Assembly: GCA_030268105.1 (NCBI GenBank)
Contig: BSDZ01000004.1
Coordinates: 2,839,001 to 2,903,000 of the forward strand
Length of the DNA: 64,000 bases
Reading direction: 5' to 3'
Origin: Volvox africanus
Taxonomy: Eukaryota > Chlorophyta > Chlorophyceae > Chlamydomonadales > Volvocaceae
Part shown: piece after piece, positions 21,001 through 31,900 of the stretch
Numbering within the stretch: position 1 is the stretch's first letter
Layout: each line of letters begins with the position of its first letter
Notes under the pieces: generated by a model
Database searches by the model: none
What the model saw: only the letters and a program-made list of their open reading frames with translations
What the model was told of the DNA's origin: nothing
Translations under genes and position numbers: made by a program

Positions 21001-24000
21001 GTGCGAGTTTCTACGCTGCACGCAGCACGCACACCGTTGTAGCGCACAAAAACACAACTGGAAGATGCTAAAATGACCCACACAACAGAGAGGTCTTTTC
21101 GGCAGACCCTCAAGCAACTACGTAATACACTACATGATGATAAAGGCAAAAACGGAACTTGAATGCTCACTATAAGATAGGTTAGAGTGAGAGTATGCTC
21201 AGCTTTGAGAAATAATACAATAAGGCCATTACTATAATTATTGCTGTACTATACTATACTATACTACACTATACTATACTATACTACACTATACTATACT
21301 ATACTATACTATACTATACTATACTAAACTATACTATACTATACTATACTATACTATACTATACTATACTATACTATACTATACTATACTATACTATACT
21401 ATACTATACTATACTATACTATACTATACTATACTATACTATACTATACTATACTATACTATACTATACTATACTATACTATACTATACTATACTATACT
21501 ATACTATACTATACTATACTATAACATCCAATTACTAGTACTAGTACTAGTACTAGTACTAGTACTAGTACTAGTATAAGTATAAGTATTAGTACTAGTA
21601 TTAGTATGAGTATTAGTATTAGTATGAGTATAAGTATTAGTATTAGTAGAAGTATGAGTATTAGTACTAGTATTAGTATTAGTACTAGTATTAGTATTAG
21701 TATTAGTACTAGTATTAGTACTAGTATTAGTATTAGTACTAGTATTAGTATTAGTACTAGTATTAGTATTAGTACTAGTATTAGTATAAGTATTAGTATT
21801 AGTACTAGTATAACATCCTATTACTATTACTATTACTATTATTACTACTATTACTATTACTATTACTATTACTTGTACTAGTACTATTACTATTCCTATT
21901 ACTATTACTAGTATAAGTATATGTATAAGTATAAGTATACGTATAAGTGTTAGTATTAGTATTAGTTTTAGTACTAGTACTAGTATGAGTATTAGTATAA
22001 GTATTAGTATAAGTGTTAGTATTGGTGTGTATGTTTGCATGTCTAGCACAATCCATCATCAACCCACCGTTCCATGTGGGATCATATGGGACTGTTCCAC
22101 AGCACTGGGTGCTGCTGCCTATCTTCGACCCCACGACGCCATTGCAGCAAACTGCGAGCATTTGTTTTATTAACGAAGGTAAGATATGGAGAAACAAATT
22201 TTATTTTAATTATTTAGTTGTAATATAGGTTTTTATAATATATGTTTTCGAAAGACGGCGCTCAGTGCCGCAATATTTGATGCATATATATTTCATATCA
22301 GAGTGTGAGACGTGATAGACGTGATATAATAGCATTTTTAAAAGTCAAGTTTCAGGGCAAATATTTTGCATTAAGAGCTATTTTTAGCACCTTAATGGGT
22401 GCATTATTAGAAAGTACTTTATTTGGGTATGAGATTGGGATGCTCTTTAGTATATCTGCACTGTGCAGCAATATTGCACTGGTACCTCGGCGCCTGACAT
22501 TGGAATGACGCCGCTATCTCACGGTTCAGTCATCTATTCGAAATTTCCTGCAAATCGTTCAACAGGGTACGGTCCTCACTTACTCCTCGCTTGCCGTCCA
22601 GTAGCAAAGAGCCGTACCCTGTCTCATGTCTCGTGGCAGAAAATGTCTCATATCTTGCCTGACCCATGAGATTGCTTGTCTTAGTTGATAGCCGCAAAGG
22701 CCTCTCGATATGCTAACAGAGTGCTTCTGCACCTTTATATCGTTAAAGTGTGTTTCCGGAGGACACGGCTACTACATTACTACTCCATATACTCGTCCAC
22801 CTACCGTTCCATGTCGGATCGTAGGCGACTGTTCCACAGCACTGGGTGCTGCTGCCTATCTTGGACCGCACTAAGCCATTGCAGCAAACTGCGAGCATGT
22901 TTTTATTAACGAAGGCAAGATATGGTACAGTCAAACGCTATTTATTGTAATTAATTGGTAGTAATCTATATTTTTATAATATATTTTTTCGAAAGACGGC
23001 GCTCAGTGCCCCAATATTTGATGCAGATATATTTCATATCAGAGTGTTAGACGTGATATGAGATTGGGATGCTCTTTAGTATATCTGCACTGTGCAGCAA
23101 TATTGCACTGGTACCTCGGCGCCTGACATTGGAATGACGCCGCTATCTCACGGTTCAGTCATCTGTTCGAAATTTCCTGCAAATCGTTCAACAGGGTACG
23201 GTCCTCACTTACTCCTTGCTTGCCGTCCAGCAGCTGAGGGCCGTACCCTGTCTCATGTCTCTTGGCAGTAAATGTCTCATATCTTGCCTGACCCATGAGA
23301 TTGCTTGTCGTAGCTGATAGCCGCAAAGGCCTCTCGATATGCTAACAGAGTGCTTCTGCACCTTTATATCGTTAAAGTGTGTTTCCGGAGGACACGGCTA
23401 CTACATTACTACTCCATATACTCGTCCACCTACCGTTCCATGTCGGATCGTAGGCGACTGTTCCACAGCACTGGGTGCTGCTGCCTATCTTGGACCGCAC
23501 TAAGCCGTTGCAGCAAACTGCGTTGCAATTTATACAGTTGAACTCAGCATGCATGGAATTTACTGACATTCGTTCCATTAATGTATTTTTTGACCTTGCT
23601 TAGAGAAGCGGTCATCTATTGCGAGTACATAGATATATCGATATATACAAATGAACCATATAGGATACAGCAGCAGCAGCAGCAGCAGCAGTTCAGCAGT
23701 AGTCCAGCAGCAGTTATCTGATATAATATAATGTGCAACTTGAAACACTCACATACAGAGTAACACCTTAAACAAAGGGTGCAACAAGTCAAAGTGCATG
23801 ATGACGCCGGCAGGGTGCGAGTTTCTACGCTGCACATTATTATTGCATGCAGCACGCACACCGTTGTAGCGCACAAAAACACAACTGGAAGATGCTAAAA
23901 TGACCCACACAACAGAGAGGTCTTTTCGGCAGACCCTCAAGCAACTACGTAATACACTACAAGATGATAAAGGCAAAAACGGAACTTGAATGCTCACTAT

Positions 24001-26519
24001 AAGATAGGTTAGAGCGAGAGTATGCTCAGCTTTGAGAGATAATACAATAAGGCCATTACTATAATTATTACTGTACTATACTAAACTATACTACACTATA
24101 CTATACTATACTATACTATACTATACTATACTATACTATACTATACTATACTATACTATACTATACTATACTATACTATACTATACTATACTATACTATA
24201 CTATACTATACTATACTATACTATACTATACTATACTATACTATACTATACTATACTATACTATACTATACTATACTATACTATACTATACTATACTATA
24301 CTATACTATACTATACTATACTATACTATACTATACTATACTATACTATACTATACTATAACATCCTATTACTATTACTATTACTAGTATAAGTATAAGT
24401 ATAAGTATAAGAATTAATACTAGTACTAGTACTAGTACTAGTTCTAGTATAAGTATTAGTATAAGTATTAGTATTAGTACTAGTACTAGTATTAGTATTA
24501 GTATTAGTATTAGTATTAGTATTAGTACTAGTATTAGTATTAGTATGAGTATTAGTATAAGTATTAGTATAAGTATTAGTATAAGTGTTAGTATTGGTGT
24601 GTATGTTTGCATGTCTAGCACAATCCATCATCAACCCACCGTTCCATGTGGGATCATATGGGACTGTTCCACAGCACTGGGTGCTGCTGCCTATCTTCGA
24701 CCCCACGACGCCATTGCAGCAAACTGCGAGCATTTGTTTTATTAACGAAGGTAAGATATGGAGAAACAAATTTTATTTTAATTATTTAGTTGTAATATAG
24801 GTTTTTATAATATATTTTTACAAAGAAGACTTGTTTCCGGCTTCCCTGAAGCCGGGAAATGGGCGGGGACCCCAATATCTGCCCCGTGTAATAGACTTTT
24901 AGGTATATAGCAGTTAGACATTGATTGAGGATTACAGGTGCATTCACACCGCTCACACAAAAACAACACATACACACACAGAGTGGCAAGCATGCAGGGC
25001 GCATGAACTGCAACAGTTGGGAAATCTAATTTTCCCCAAGCAATCTAACGCCAGCACGCCATGCCAACGGTTTGCGCACGTACGCAAATCGTTGAGTTTC
25101 ACAACGTTGCAATCAGGCACCGCAGGCTCTTCCGATCGGGCATTTGCTTATGGAATTAGGCCGACATAACAGAGATACAACAGGGCTTCTGGTGGAGTGG
25201 CCCGAGCGGCAGTGGCAGGCTTCTCTCCTTAACTAAAGGGATGGTGCGGTGCATGGGATTTGGGGAACTCTAATGGTTGGATGGAGAGTCGACAGGCCCT
25301 TGCGTACAAAGGAGGGGACTTTGGGTTGGGGACTCTCAGTAGTTGCCAAATAATATGCTATAAAACTAGTAGTCTCCAGGCGTGTAAAATGGGACTCCTT
25401 TTGCAGCCACTGTGTGGTGGATTGGCTGGTCAGAGAAACAGCAGTCTCTGGAGAAGTAAGGTTGGGATCGAAATGGATCTAGACAAACGGCCTGAAGGGG
25501 ACAGCACTGTACTGTGCGTGAAGGAAATGACCGATGGAAGGGGCTCTGCTAGAAACTCTGGAGGATATGCATGCCAGAGTAGTAGCAGCGGAAGTCTCTT
25601 TTCGGGGGAGTAATGGGAAAAGACTCCGGGCAGTGAATTGGAATGCGAATGGATAAATGTAGCCAGATCAGTGCTAGTTAGCCTCGCGCCGAGGGGGGAA
25701 GGATGGGACTCTCGGTTCCTCAATCAGGTTGCCACAGTAGAAGCCGTGGGTACTAATCGGCGAATAGGCAGGGGACTCATCAGCTGGGAACAATAGGGAG
25801 CGAGTATTGTAACTCTATTATATGCGCCTACAGCAAAGGTCCCGCCCATCAGAAGATGTCCAAACAGATAACTGGTCATCTTGCGGTCGATATCTTGTCG
25901 TTGATAACATCACCGTCGATAACGTAATCAGGATACCAGATGGAGTAGCTAGATTGGATAAAGACCACTCCAGGGAAGAGGTGCTGGGGTCTCTGTGAAG
26001 CGAGTCGCTCGCTCGGTTGCCAGATTGGTGGAGGCAGGGCAGGTCTTTGTGCAAAGACTCTATCTGGCTGGTCTGGTAGAGTGGCAAACGTATATTTCCA
26101 AGAACGATTTAAGATGGAGCCCCGCTGCGTGAGGACTCTACTTGTGGGAGTCGTGCACGAGTGTCCGCAATCCCCATCATCAGATGCACTCATAATAATT
26201 GCTTGATGAGTACTTGCTCCATGCCACCAGATGTTTACATCTGGATACTACGTAGTATCCATCCGTCCTTGGGTGTATACTTTGGCCTTATTAATAGTTT
26301 GTTTATAATTAGTCGACTGAATTTCTGATGATGACGTTTTATTTTATATATATGAGAGAGAAAGAGGGGTGGGGGAAGAGATGTGCACACTTACGCACCT
26401 TTCCAGGTGGCATCGTACGTTGCACTTCCACACGTGGCTGCGGTGGCCGGCTGCATAAAGAGCGTGAAGGTTAAGATCATAACGGCAGGGAGCAGCAGAC
26501 ACGACAGACGACGGTACAT
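18062..26519 (-). CDS. Galaxin-like secreted repeat protein, multi-exon (3' end not found)
   Basis: Exon 1 (26519-26399) encodes 40 residues. It has a signal peptide (MYRRLSCLLLPAV, then a hydrophobic core to ATAA) followed by TCGSATYDATWK, and ends in phase 1 at GTGCGTAAG. Eight 84-nt exons follow on the minus strand: 24723-24640, 23517-23434, 22888-22805, 22151-22068, 20703-20620, 20074-19991, 19337-19254 and 18145-18062. Each has a CGCAG acceptor and a GTAGG or GTGGG donor, and each is phase 1-1. Joined, each gives one 28-residue repeat: VCCNG(L/V)V, then SKIGSSTQCCGTV and YDPTWN. The CC pairs and the CCG..YDP motif match galaxin, a cysteine-rich extracellular-matrix protein of coral skeletons. 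The last repeat reads YDSKWN. An in-frame upstream Met at 26597 is possible. Expression and the 3' end are unproven. Confidence 0.72.
18296..18320. repeat. CAG microsatellite (also 20854-20877 and 23668-23691)
   Basis: About eight CAG units at the same place in each tandem copy, with further CAG triplets just after. It lies between galaxin exons on the minus strand, so in an intron. Confidence 0.9.
18688..18806. repeat. ACTAT pentanucleotide array, unit copy 1
   Basis: About 120 bp of ACTAT repeats with occasional ACTAA variants. The equivalent arrays in copies 2 and 3 are more than twice as long. Confidence 0.95.
18813..19206. repeat. TTACTA/TTAGTA hexamer-type array, unit copy 1
   Basis: Degenerate ATTACT repeats switch to AGTATT and AGTACT repeats, with ACTAGT palindromes between. 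The long open frames predicted here (Ile/Ser or Asn/Thr runs) are products of the repeat, not genes. Confidence 0.93.
21246..21523. repeat. ACTAT pentanucleotide array, unit copy 2
   Basis: About 278 bp of nearly pure ACTAT. Confidence 0.95.
21530..22022. repeat. Hexamer-type array, unit copy 2
   Basis: Starts with ACTAGT repeats, then AGTATT/AGTACT and ATTACT stretches. About 100 bp longer than copy 1. Confidence 0.93.
24073..24360. repeat. ACTAT pentanucleotide array, unit copy 3
   Basis: About 288 bp of nearly pure ACTAT. Confidence 0.95.
24362..24596. repeat. Hexamer-type array, unit copy 3
   Basis: Shorter than in copies 1 and 2, with the same motif classes. Confidence 0.93.
24826..26352. 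other. Presumed first intron of the galaxin-like gene, no other gene seen
   Basis: It lies between exon 1 and the first repeat exon. It starts with a hairpin, CCGGCTTC and GAAGCCGG around CCT (24838-24856). Near 26150-26190 it holds a short stretch matching 11901-11945. There, in one frame (HLMMGIADT), three of four differences are silent, which may mark an unassigned exon. The 25.2-25.8 kb part is GA-rich without a recognisable product. Confidence 0.5.
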
Positions 26520-27277
26520 CCCTCCCGCCGTGGCTGGAGTGAACGACGACCACATGGCTGGCGATGACGGTGATGACGTGAAGCCTCGTCGGCACATCTT
26601 ATCTTGCTACGTTCGGGCGGAGTCTGTTGCAACATCGTCATCAACGCACGCGTTAGTTGATTGCAGCCAGCAATCAGTTTCTATCTATCGGTTAGCAAAC
26701 AAGGGTACATATAACGAAATACCATGCATGCATACATATACATACGCAAATCTAAAATAGAGAATCAGACAGAAAACGAAACAGCTACCAGCTGCATGCC
26801 ATTTGTCGACGTACGATACGGCGGGTCGTCATGCATGCATTGCATATTATTAGCGAGCATGCATGCAGCAGCAGAATATAGACGTAGATAGCTAGCAGCC
26901 GACAAAAATAGGGACGGTGAAGGTACGTACGTAGAGCGCGCACGCAAGTAATAGTGATTAGTATTGAAACAACTGGTTAACGAACGAACGAGGGTTATTA
27001 GTTCATAGCTACGTTCTTTATAGATAAGCAGCGCAACGCACGTAGGTCAAAGTACGCATAGAGGGAAGGCAGCAGGCGCGCGCCGCACGTGTACCTTCGG
27101 CGAAACAGCGTTGCTAAATAGCAGTCAGGTCGGCGGACGCTCGTCAGCTGCGGTGTGCAAACAATACTTGTATTACTGGAGATAACTGCCGGGCCTTCGT
27201 TAGAACGAAGTCAGCAGCGAGTGCATACCTGCCAGCAGGTAAGTAAACTTATTAGTTTAAATGGTATGAGGATAATG
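26353..27277. repeat. Duplicated 5' gene region, copy 2
   Basis: Paralogue of 12385-13346. It carries the intact exon 1. The conserved 26520-27277 part lies upstream of the start codon and is a candidate promoter on the minus strand. Confidence 0.85.
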
Positions 27278-29269
27278 TGATAAGAATACACGTATACATA
27301 AACACCTCCCTCCCAAGCAAAGGTACGAGTGGATTTGTACGCCGTACGTGCGTGCTGTCGGTCAAGACGTTAGTTGCAAGAGGCAAGATCGATTCATTTC
27401 TGAAAAGAATTTGTAAATACGAATGAAGCCTAAGCGGAGCCTGCCCTGCTTGTCGTTCGGAAACAAGGTCACATATATTTGCATATACACACACGTATTT
27501 ATATAGGGTTATATATATATAATCCAGTTGGCTTTCAAAGGCGTGAGGCGCGAGTCAGGCACGGAGCGAGTAGTTAGCTCGTTACGAGCGATTGGTTTTT
27601 GATTCGAATGAAGTTGCGATGCAGGAGCACGGAGCGAGCCCGATGCGAAGGAATGGCTCGAAAACAACATAACGCGCATCTGACCTCCTTATAACACTGA
27701 GAGCGCTACGACGTGTTGATTCTGCAGACAGAAGGATGTATGTATGTGTTACGAGCGCGCGATCGAGCATGCACCAGAAACCGAATTAACATCGTCGCCA
27801 GCCAATCAATAATTTATCATGAATAACCTGAACAAATGGGTGCTCAAAGGCACCCAATCAAATAATGTCGGCAACATGTCAGCAGGACCATCATAGACGT
27901 CCATTTATTTCTTCTTAGGGTTTCTTCTACTACCCACTGCCATGTCAGAAGAAGGTAAGGTGGGCGGCAGGTGCCGAGCAGCAGAGCACCCTACCTGCCA
28001 TCTGCAGGCTGAGATAATTAGCTCTGACAGGCCTGTTAGAGCTTTTTAAATAGCTCTTATTTAGGCCAGCCAGTAGTTGGCTGGGGCAGTAAGTACGTAC
28101 CTGCGCTGTGGCACCGATTATGTGGGCAGCAGGCGAGCGAGGCAGGCGAAAGAGCCGTGGTGTGCTGGTCTCAGGAACAAAGATCCAAAACACCTGAGAA
28201 GTACGAAAGGTGATGATAAACTTGAAACAGGATAGATTGGTGATGCAAATGTCCATCGAAATGAAACGGCGGCGAATGAACGAAGGAGAAGCAAGTCCTG
28301 GAGCAACGCAAGTTTAGGTCCCACGTACCCAGATTCAACTAACGAGCCATAGTAATAACGTGCGTTTGTGTTATGGATAGTTCGTGCATGCATGACTTCG
28401 CTAGCCAGTTGAATAATAAGTCGTTCATTAACATCATAAACATGTGGCTACGGACGAAGCGCGAACTTAAGAGTAACACGAAATGAAAATATGGGAATTT
28501 AACGTAGCTTTGATGATTAAATGATAACATGTCGTTTTACTTCAGAACCAGAAATCTATGAGTTTTCGGTTACGACTACCTAAGTGACCATAACTTTCTG
28601 ACCCCAACCTGACCCTGTTCGTAATGGCTCACACCGTCACTTCAGGGATACGATAAACACCATATTAGTTGTTTCTAACGGAAGAATCAGCCATCGCCAT
28701 TTCTGTTTCCAGAACCCTGTGCTAAGAAGGAACCCAAGGCCCAACGAACAACAAAATCAGATGTAGCAGGCTTAGAATCATAGCCGCTGGCAGACAGAAC
28801 AATACGAATTACCTCTATGACTGAACTCTGACTCGAAAGCCTTTGCTTGGCGAGTCGTACCCGTCCTGAGACTTATTAGTCTACGATAATCTAATAGCGA
28901 GTAGCTATTTTGGGGGTTGCGCCTGCAACAATGGACATCAATCTTCCGATCGGGCCTTTGCTGCAGCTAGGCAGCAATAACAGAGATACAAGTGTACCCT
29001 ACTTGGCTCATCACGAGCTGTGGCTTCCGTGTACAGCGCATAGGGGCTGGTGGCTGGATAGATCGGGGCAGATGGAAGGGCAACCGGCATCATCACCGGG
29101 TGATGATGAGGCAATGACGTGGCCTTTGTATTCAGACGCCGCGGCCGACGGGAGGTGCAGATGTCAGGGCGGAAGTCTGTGTGGATGTGGACAATCGACC
29201 CGCTCTTGCATGTACGGAAGACCCTCAGCATTGCAACATACATATACAGTTTATAGTGACCTGCGATTA
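27278..29269. other. Spacer, no gene recognised
   Basis: Mixed-composition DNA with short open frames only. A plus-strand frame of 120 codons (28910-29272) has no recognisable domain. Confidence 0.5.
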
Positions 29270-29482
29270 TAGTGACCTGCGAGCTGACCAGGAGCGGAGT
29301 TTACGCCTTAGTTGATTCGGCAGATTCCGCTGGATGCCGGTGGTGGGTGCTGAACCCGGGAAGAGGACTGAATTCGGAGAAGTCGGCATGGGAGACCGGA
29401 TGAAGGTGCCCCGAAATACCGGGGAAGGTAGGGACTGCCAGGTTAGTGGCCACGGGTGAAGCTGTACCCCCCTATCCCACAC
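29270..29482 (+). repeat. Dispersed repeat, inverted copy of 11533-11745
   Basis: See the 11533 entry. This copy reads in the plus direction and ends before CCCCCCTATCCC, as the other does. Confidence 0.55.
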
Positions 29483-31557
29483 ACAATAAAATATACAGGT
29501 TTTGACACGCACCCCATTCTGGCCCCATCAGCCGGAGCCATTGTCGTACCTCGAACGACGTGCAGCAGGGAAGCGGGAAAGCGATGGTGGCGACGCCTGC
29601 AGTAATTATACTCGCCAATCTCTGTCGTCGGCATACACTTCAGATGCGTAAGGCCCACGAGACGGATATGTGTGTATATCAGGGGATGTGTACCCTTCCC
29701 CTCTTAACAAGGTTCAGGTGCGGCACCTTCACACTGCTTCAGAGGTTATTGGGAAGAGAGGGCAAGTATTTCTGAATGGTTGCTAGGGTTTCGACAAAGA
29801 TTTACCGCACCTAACCCAGCAGCCAGGTAGAGCCCTAACTAACAGATAGAGCAAGCTGCTCTACAGAGGATTGAGTCCGAAGAATTTGTTTTTATTGGTG
29901 GGTTGGTTGTGTTGAGATGAGCAAATATGGATAATGAGGATGAGAACGCAGGAAAAAGTAACAAACTGGAGAGGAGATGCTTTTCTTCCAATCATGATAT
30001 CGAGATTGACGGTAATGCGCTGGGCGCAGCATACCCTAGGTCAGTGATTCATATCCGCAATTCCGCGGATCGGATTAGCAATCTAGCTGGTTGTTGACTA
30101 CGGAAGATAAGCCCAGGAGGGCACTTCCGAAGAGCTGTGAAGCAGATATCGTTCACAGGGGAGTATTGAGTTGAGGATACATATATAAAGAGAATAACGG
30201 GGAAGAAAGAAGTAATACCCCGCAGGTTGGTTACTTAATGCATCTGGAGAATTTAACATTACGTATGTATATACAGGGGGTACAAGGACTATTAATAAAC
30301 AGATGGCTTGAGGTTTTTTGCTATCCATCATGCATGTAAAAAAATAGCTGTCGTGCCTAGTCGTACATGTGCGGCATACGCATTCACAATACGAAGGTGC
30401 AGAAGCATCTTCTCAGCATCTCGGGAGGCCTTGGCGGCTCTCAACTACTACAATGGCCTCGCTCATAATAATGGGCGGGCGGGGCAATGGCATGGCTTAA
30501 TTTGCAACAGTTTTACATGCAAGGGGAATCGTGTTCATCTCCCCTCCCTCTCATCCTGAGTTGCACAACTGGGCACAACAAGTTCTCAAAACTCCTACCC
30601 AAATATTTTAATGACAACATAGCAGGAAAGACAACAGGATACATGATCAATATACACACGCATGCAACCACGCGTATGTAGCTGTCTAGCACCAGCAGCG
30701 GCGCATTCCCCCAAATCCTTCCCACGCAATCAGCGGCGACCAAATAAACGGCCAACAACAGCAGCTTTACGAATTTCGGAGGAGTATCGGGAATGCTAGG
30801 CAATCCCGAGGATTTCCCCACCCCGCCGCAAGCTATGCAACAGCGCAACCACGCGCTCTGTCGACTACTGCCAATCCGCGCAAACAGACATACGTCAATA
30901 CTCGCTCTCCCTTTTACCTCGGTTATCTAGCTTGCAGATATACGTATGAAGTGACTACATGGTTATGGATGAAAAGTTCATGAGGCTGTATGTGACAAAC
31001 GATTGAACATATTCAAGACTCTCGAATGAGTAGATTTTAGATTTGGTAACAATAATGCTGTTTTCACCGAAACTAAACCGTTGCAAACGAATCAAGCAAC
31101 GAACCCCTCTACAGTGACCAAGCAAGGCAGGCGTTCGTGTGGCGCGCGGAACCATCTAGCTATCTGCATGGCATGTCAACAAACGTGAGGTTTACCAGAC
31201 AACATAGGGCCCAACTGGATGGCGCAACAATTAAGGGAAACATCTAACTGGATGTATGTTGTGACCCTGCACTGGTCGTCACCGAATGCATTACACGCAA
31301 GCCAGCCTTTCCCAGCAGGGCCGCGTCAGGATATCCGTCGCCGCAATACGACCTAAAAACGGCTTTACACTTGGCCGCGTGCCGGCTGCATCACACACAA
31401 CACCCATTCGTGCGTGGTGCTGGATCAGCAGCGACCCACAGCACCGGTCCGTCGGGCAGCGTGATGAGTGCGAGTCAATCCATCCGGGCGTAAACGTGCA
31501 TAACCCTAGTAAGCAGCAATGGCCTATCGTACGTCCTGGCATTCCATTTCTTTCGGC
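29483..31557. other. Spacer, no gene recognised
   Basis: Only short open frames. I see no repeats of note and no domain. Confidence 0.5.
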
Positions 31558-31900
31558 TTAACCGCCCTTGCTCCAGGTGACTGTCTTCGTCCACTTGTTC
31601 CGCGGAGTGGTCACCGTCCAGCTCCACGAGCCGCCGCCCTTCCCGCAGCACCACCACCACCATCCCCCTTGCAAAGCCCGCCGGGGGGTCCCCTGCCTTG
31701 TTTTCTGAGCGCCTGGGCCAGCCTTGTCGTCCATCTCCACAGAGAAGACGCTAACGTCCGGGACCGCGGGGGGGGGCCAGGTCACGGGCACTCAGTGTTG
31801 GCTGCGGCAGGTACGCCAGGGCCAGGAAAAGGCCCAGCAGCACCGCGCTGGCCAATAGCCAAGGAGAGAGCGCATGGCACGAGATGCGCACGGCGGCCAT
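31558..31900 (-). pseudogene. Possible secreted-protein gene with a G/C homopolymer frameshift
   Basis: On the minus strand an ATG at 31900 starts MAAVRISCHALSPW followed by a strong hydrophobic segment ending LAYLPQP, which looks like a signal peptide or anchor. A run of nine C (G9 on the plus strand, 31768-31776) then pushes the frame into a stop. In the neighbouring frame an open stretch runs on to 31558 and ends WSWTVTTPRNKWTKTVTW. A one-base change in the run would link the two, so this could be a sequencing or assembly slip, or a real mutation. WTVTTP also occurs on the minus strand near 11750. The function is unknown. Confidence 0.35.

Larger units (their letters stand above)
18190..24825. 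repeat. Tandem array of a 2.6-2.8 kb unit, 2.4 copies
   Basis: Unit starts lie near 18190, 20747 and 23561. The third copy stops near 24825. Offsets are 2558 and 2814 bp between successive copies of one exon and 2814 and 2572 for another; the differences come from the microsatellites. 19206-20700 and 22020-23514 look identical by eye, so the duplication is very recent. Each unit carries three galaxin exons, a CAG run, an ACTAT array and a TTAGTA-type array. Inside the unit, 19436-20090 and 20178-20705 are an older internal duplication. Confidence 0.92.

Noticed and set aside
18801..24621. Long open frames of Ile/Ser/Leu or Asn/Thr repeats on both strands
   Set aside because: They arise from the hexamer and pentamer microsatellites, which lack stops in several frames. 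They are not genes.
25190..25260. tRNA-like stretch (TGGCCCGAGCGGC)
   Set aside because: It resembles part of a serine tRNA D-arm, but no matching acceptor or T-arm could be laid out.
26110..26193. Cys-rich exon reading DDGDCGHSCTT
   Set aside because: Compared with 11901-11945, this frame collects amino-acid changes, while another frame (HLMMGIADT) collects mostly silent ones. Splice phase could not be matched to exon 1, so no exon was called.
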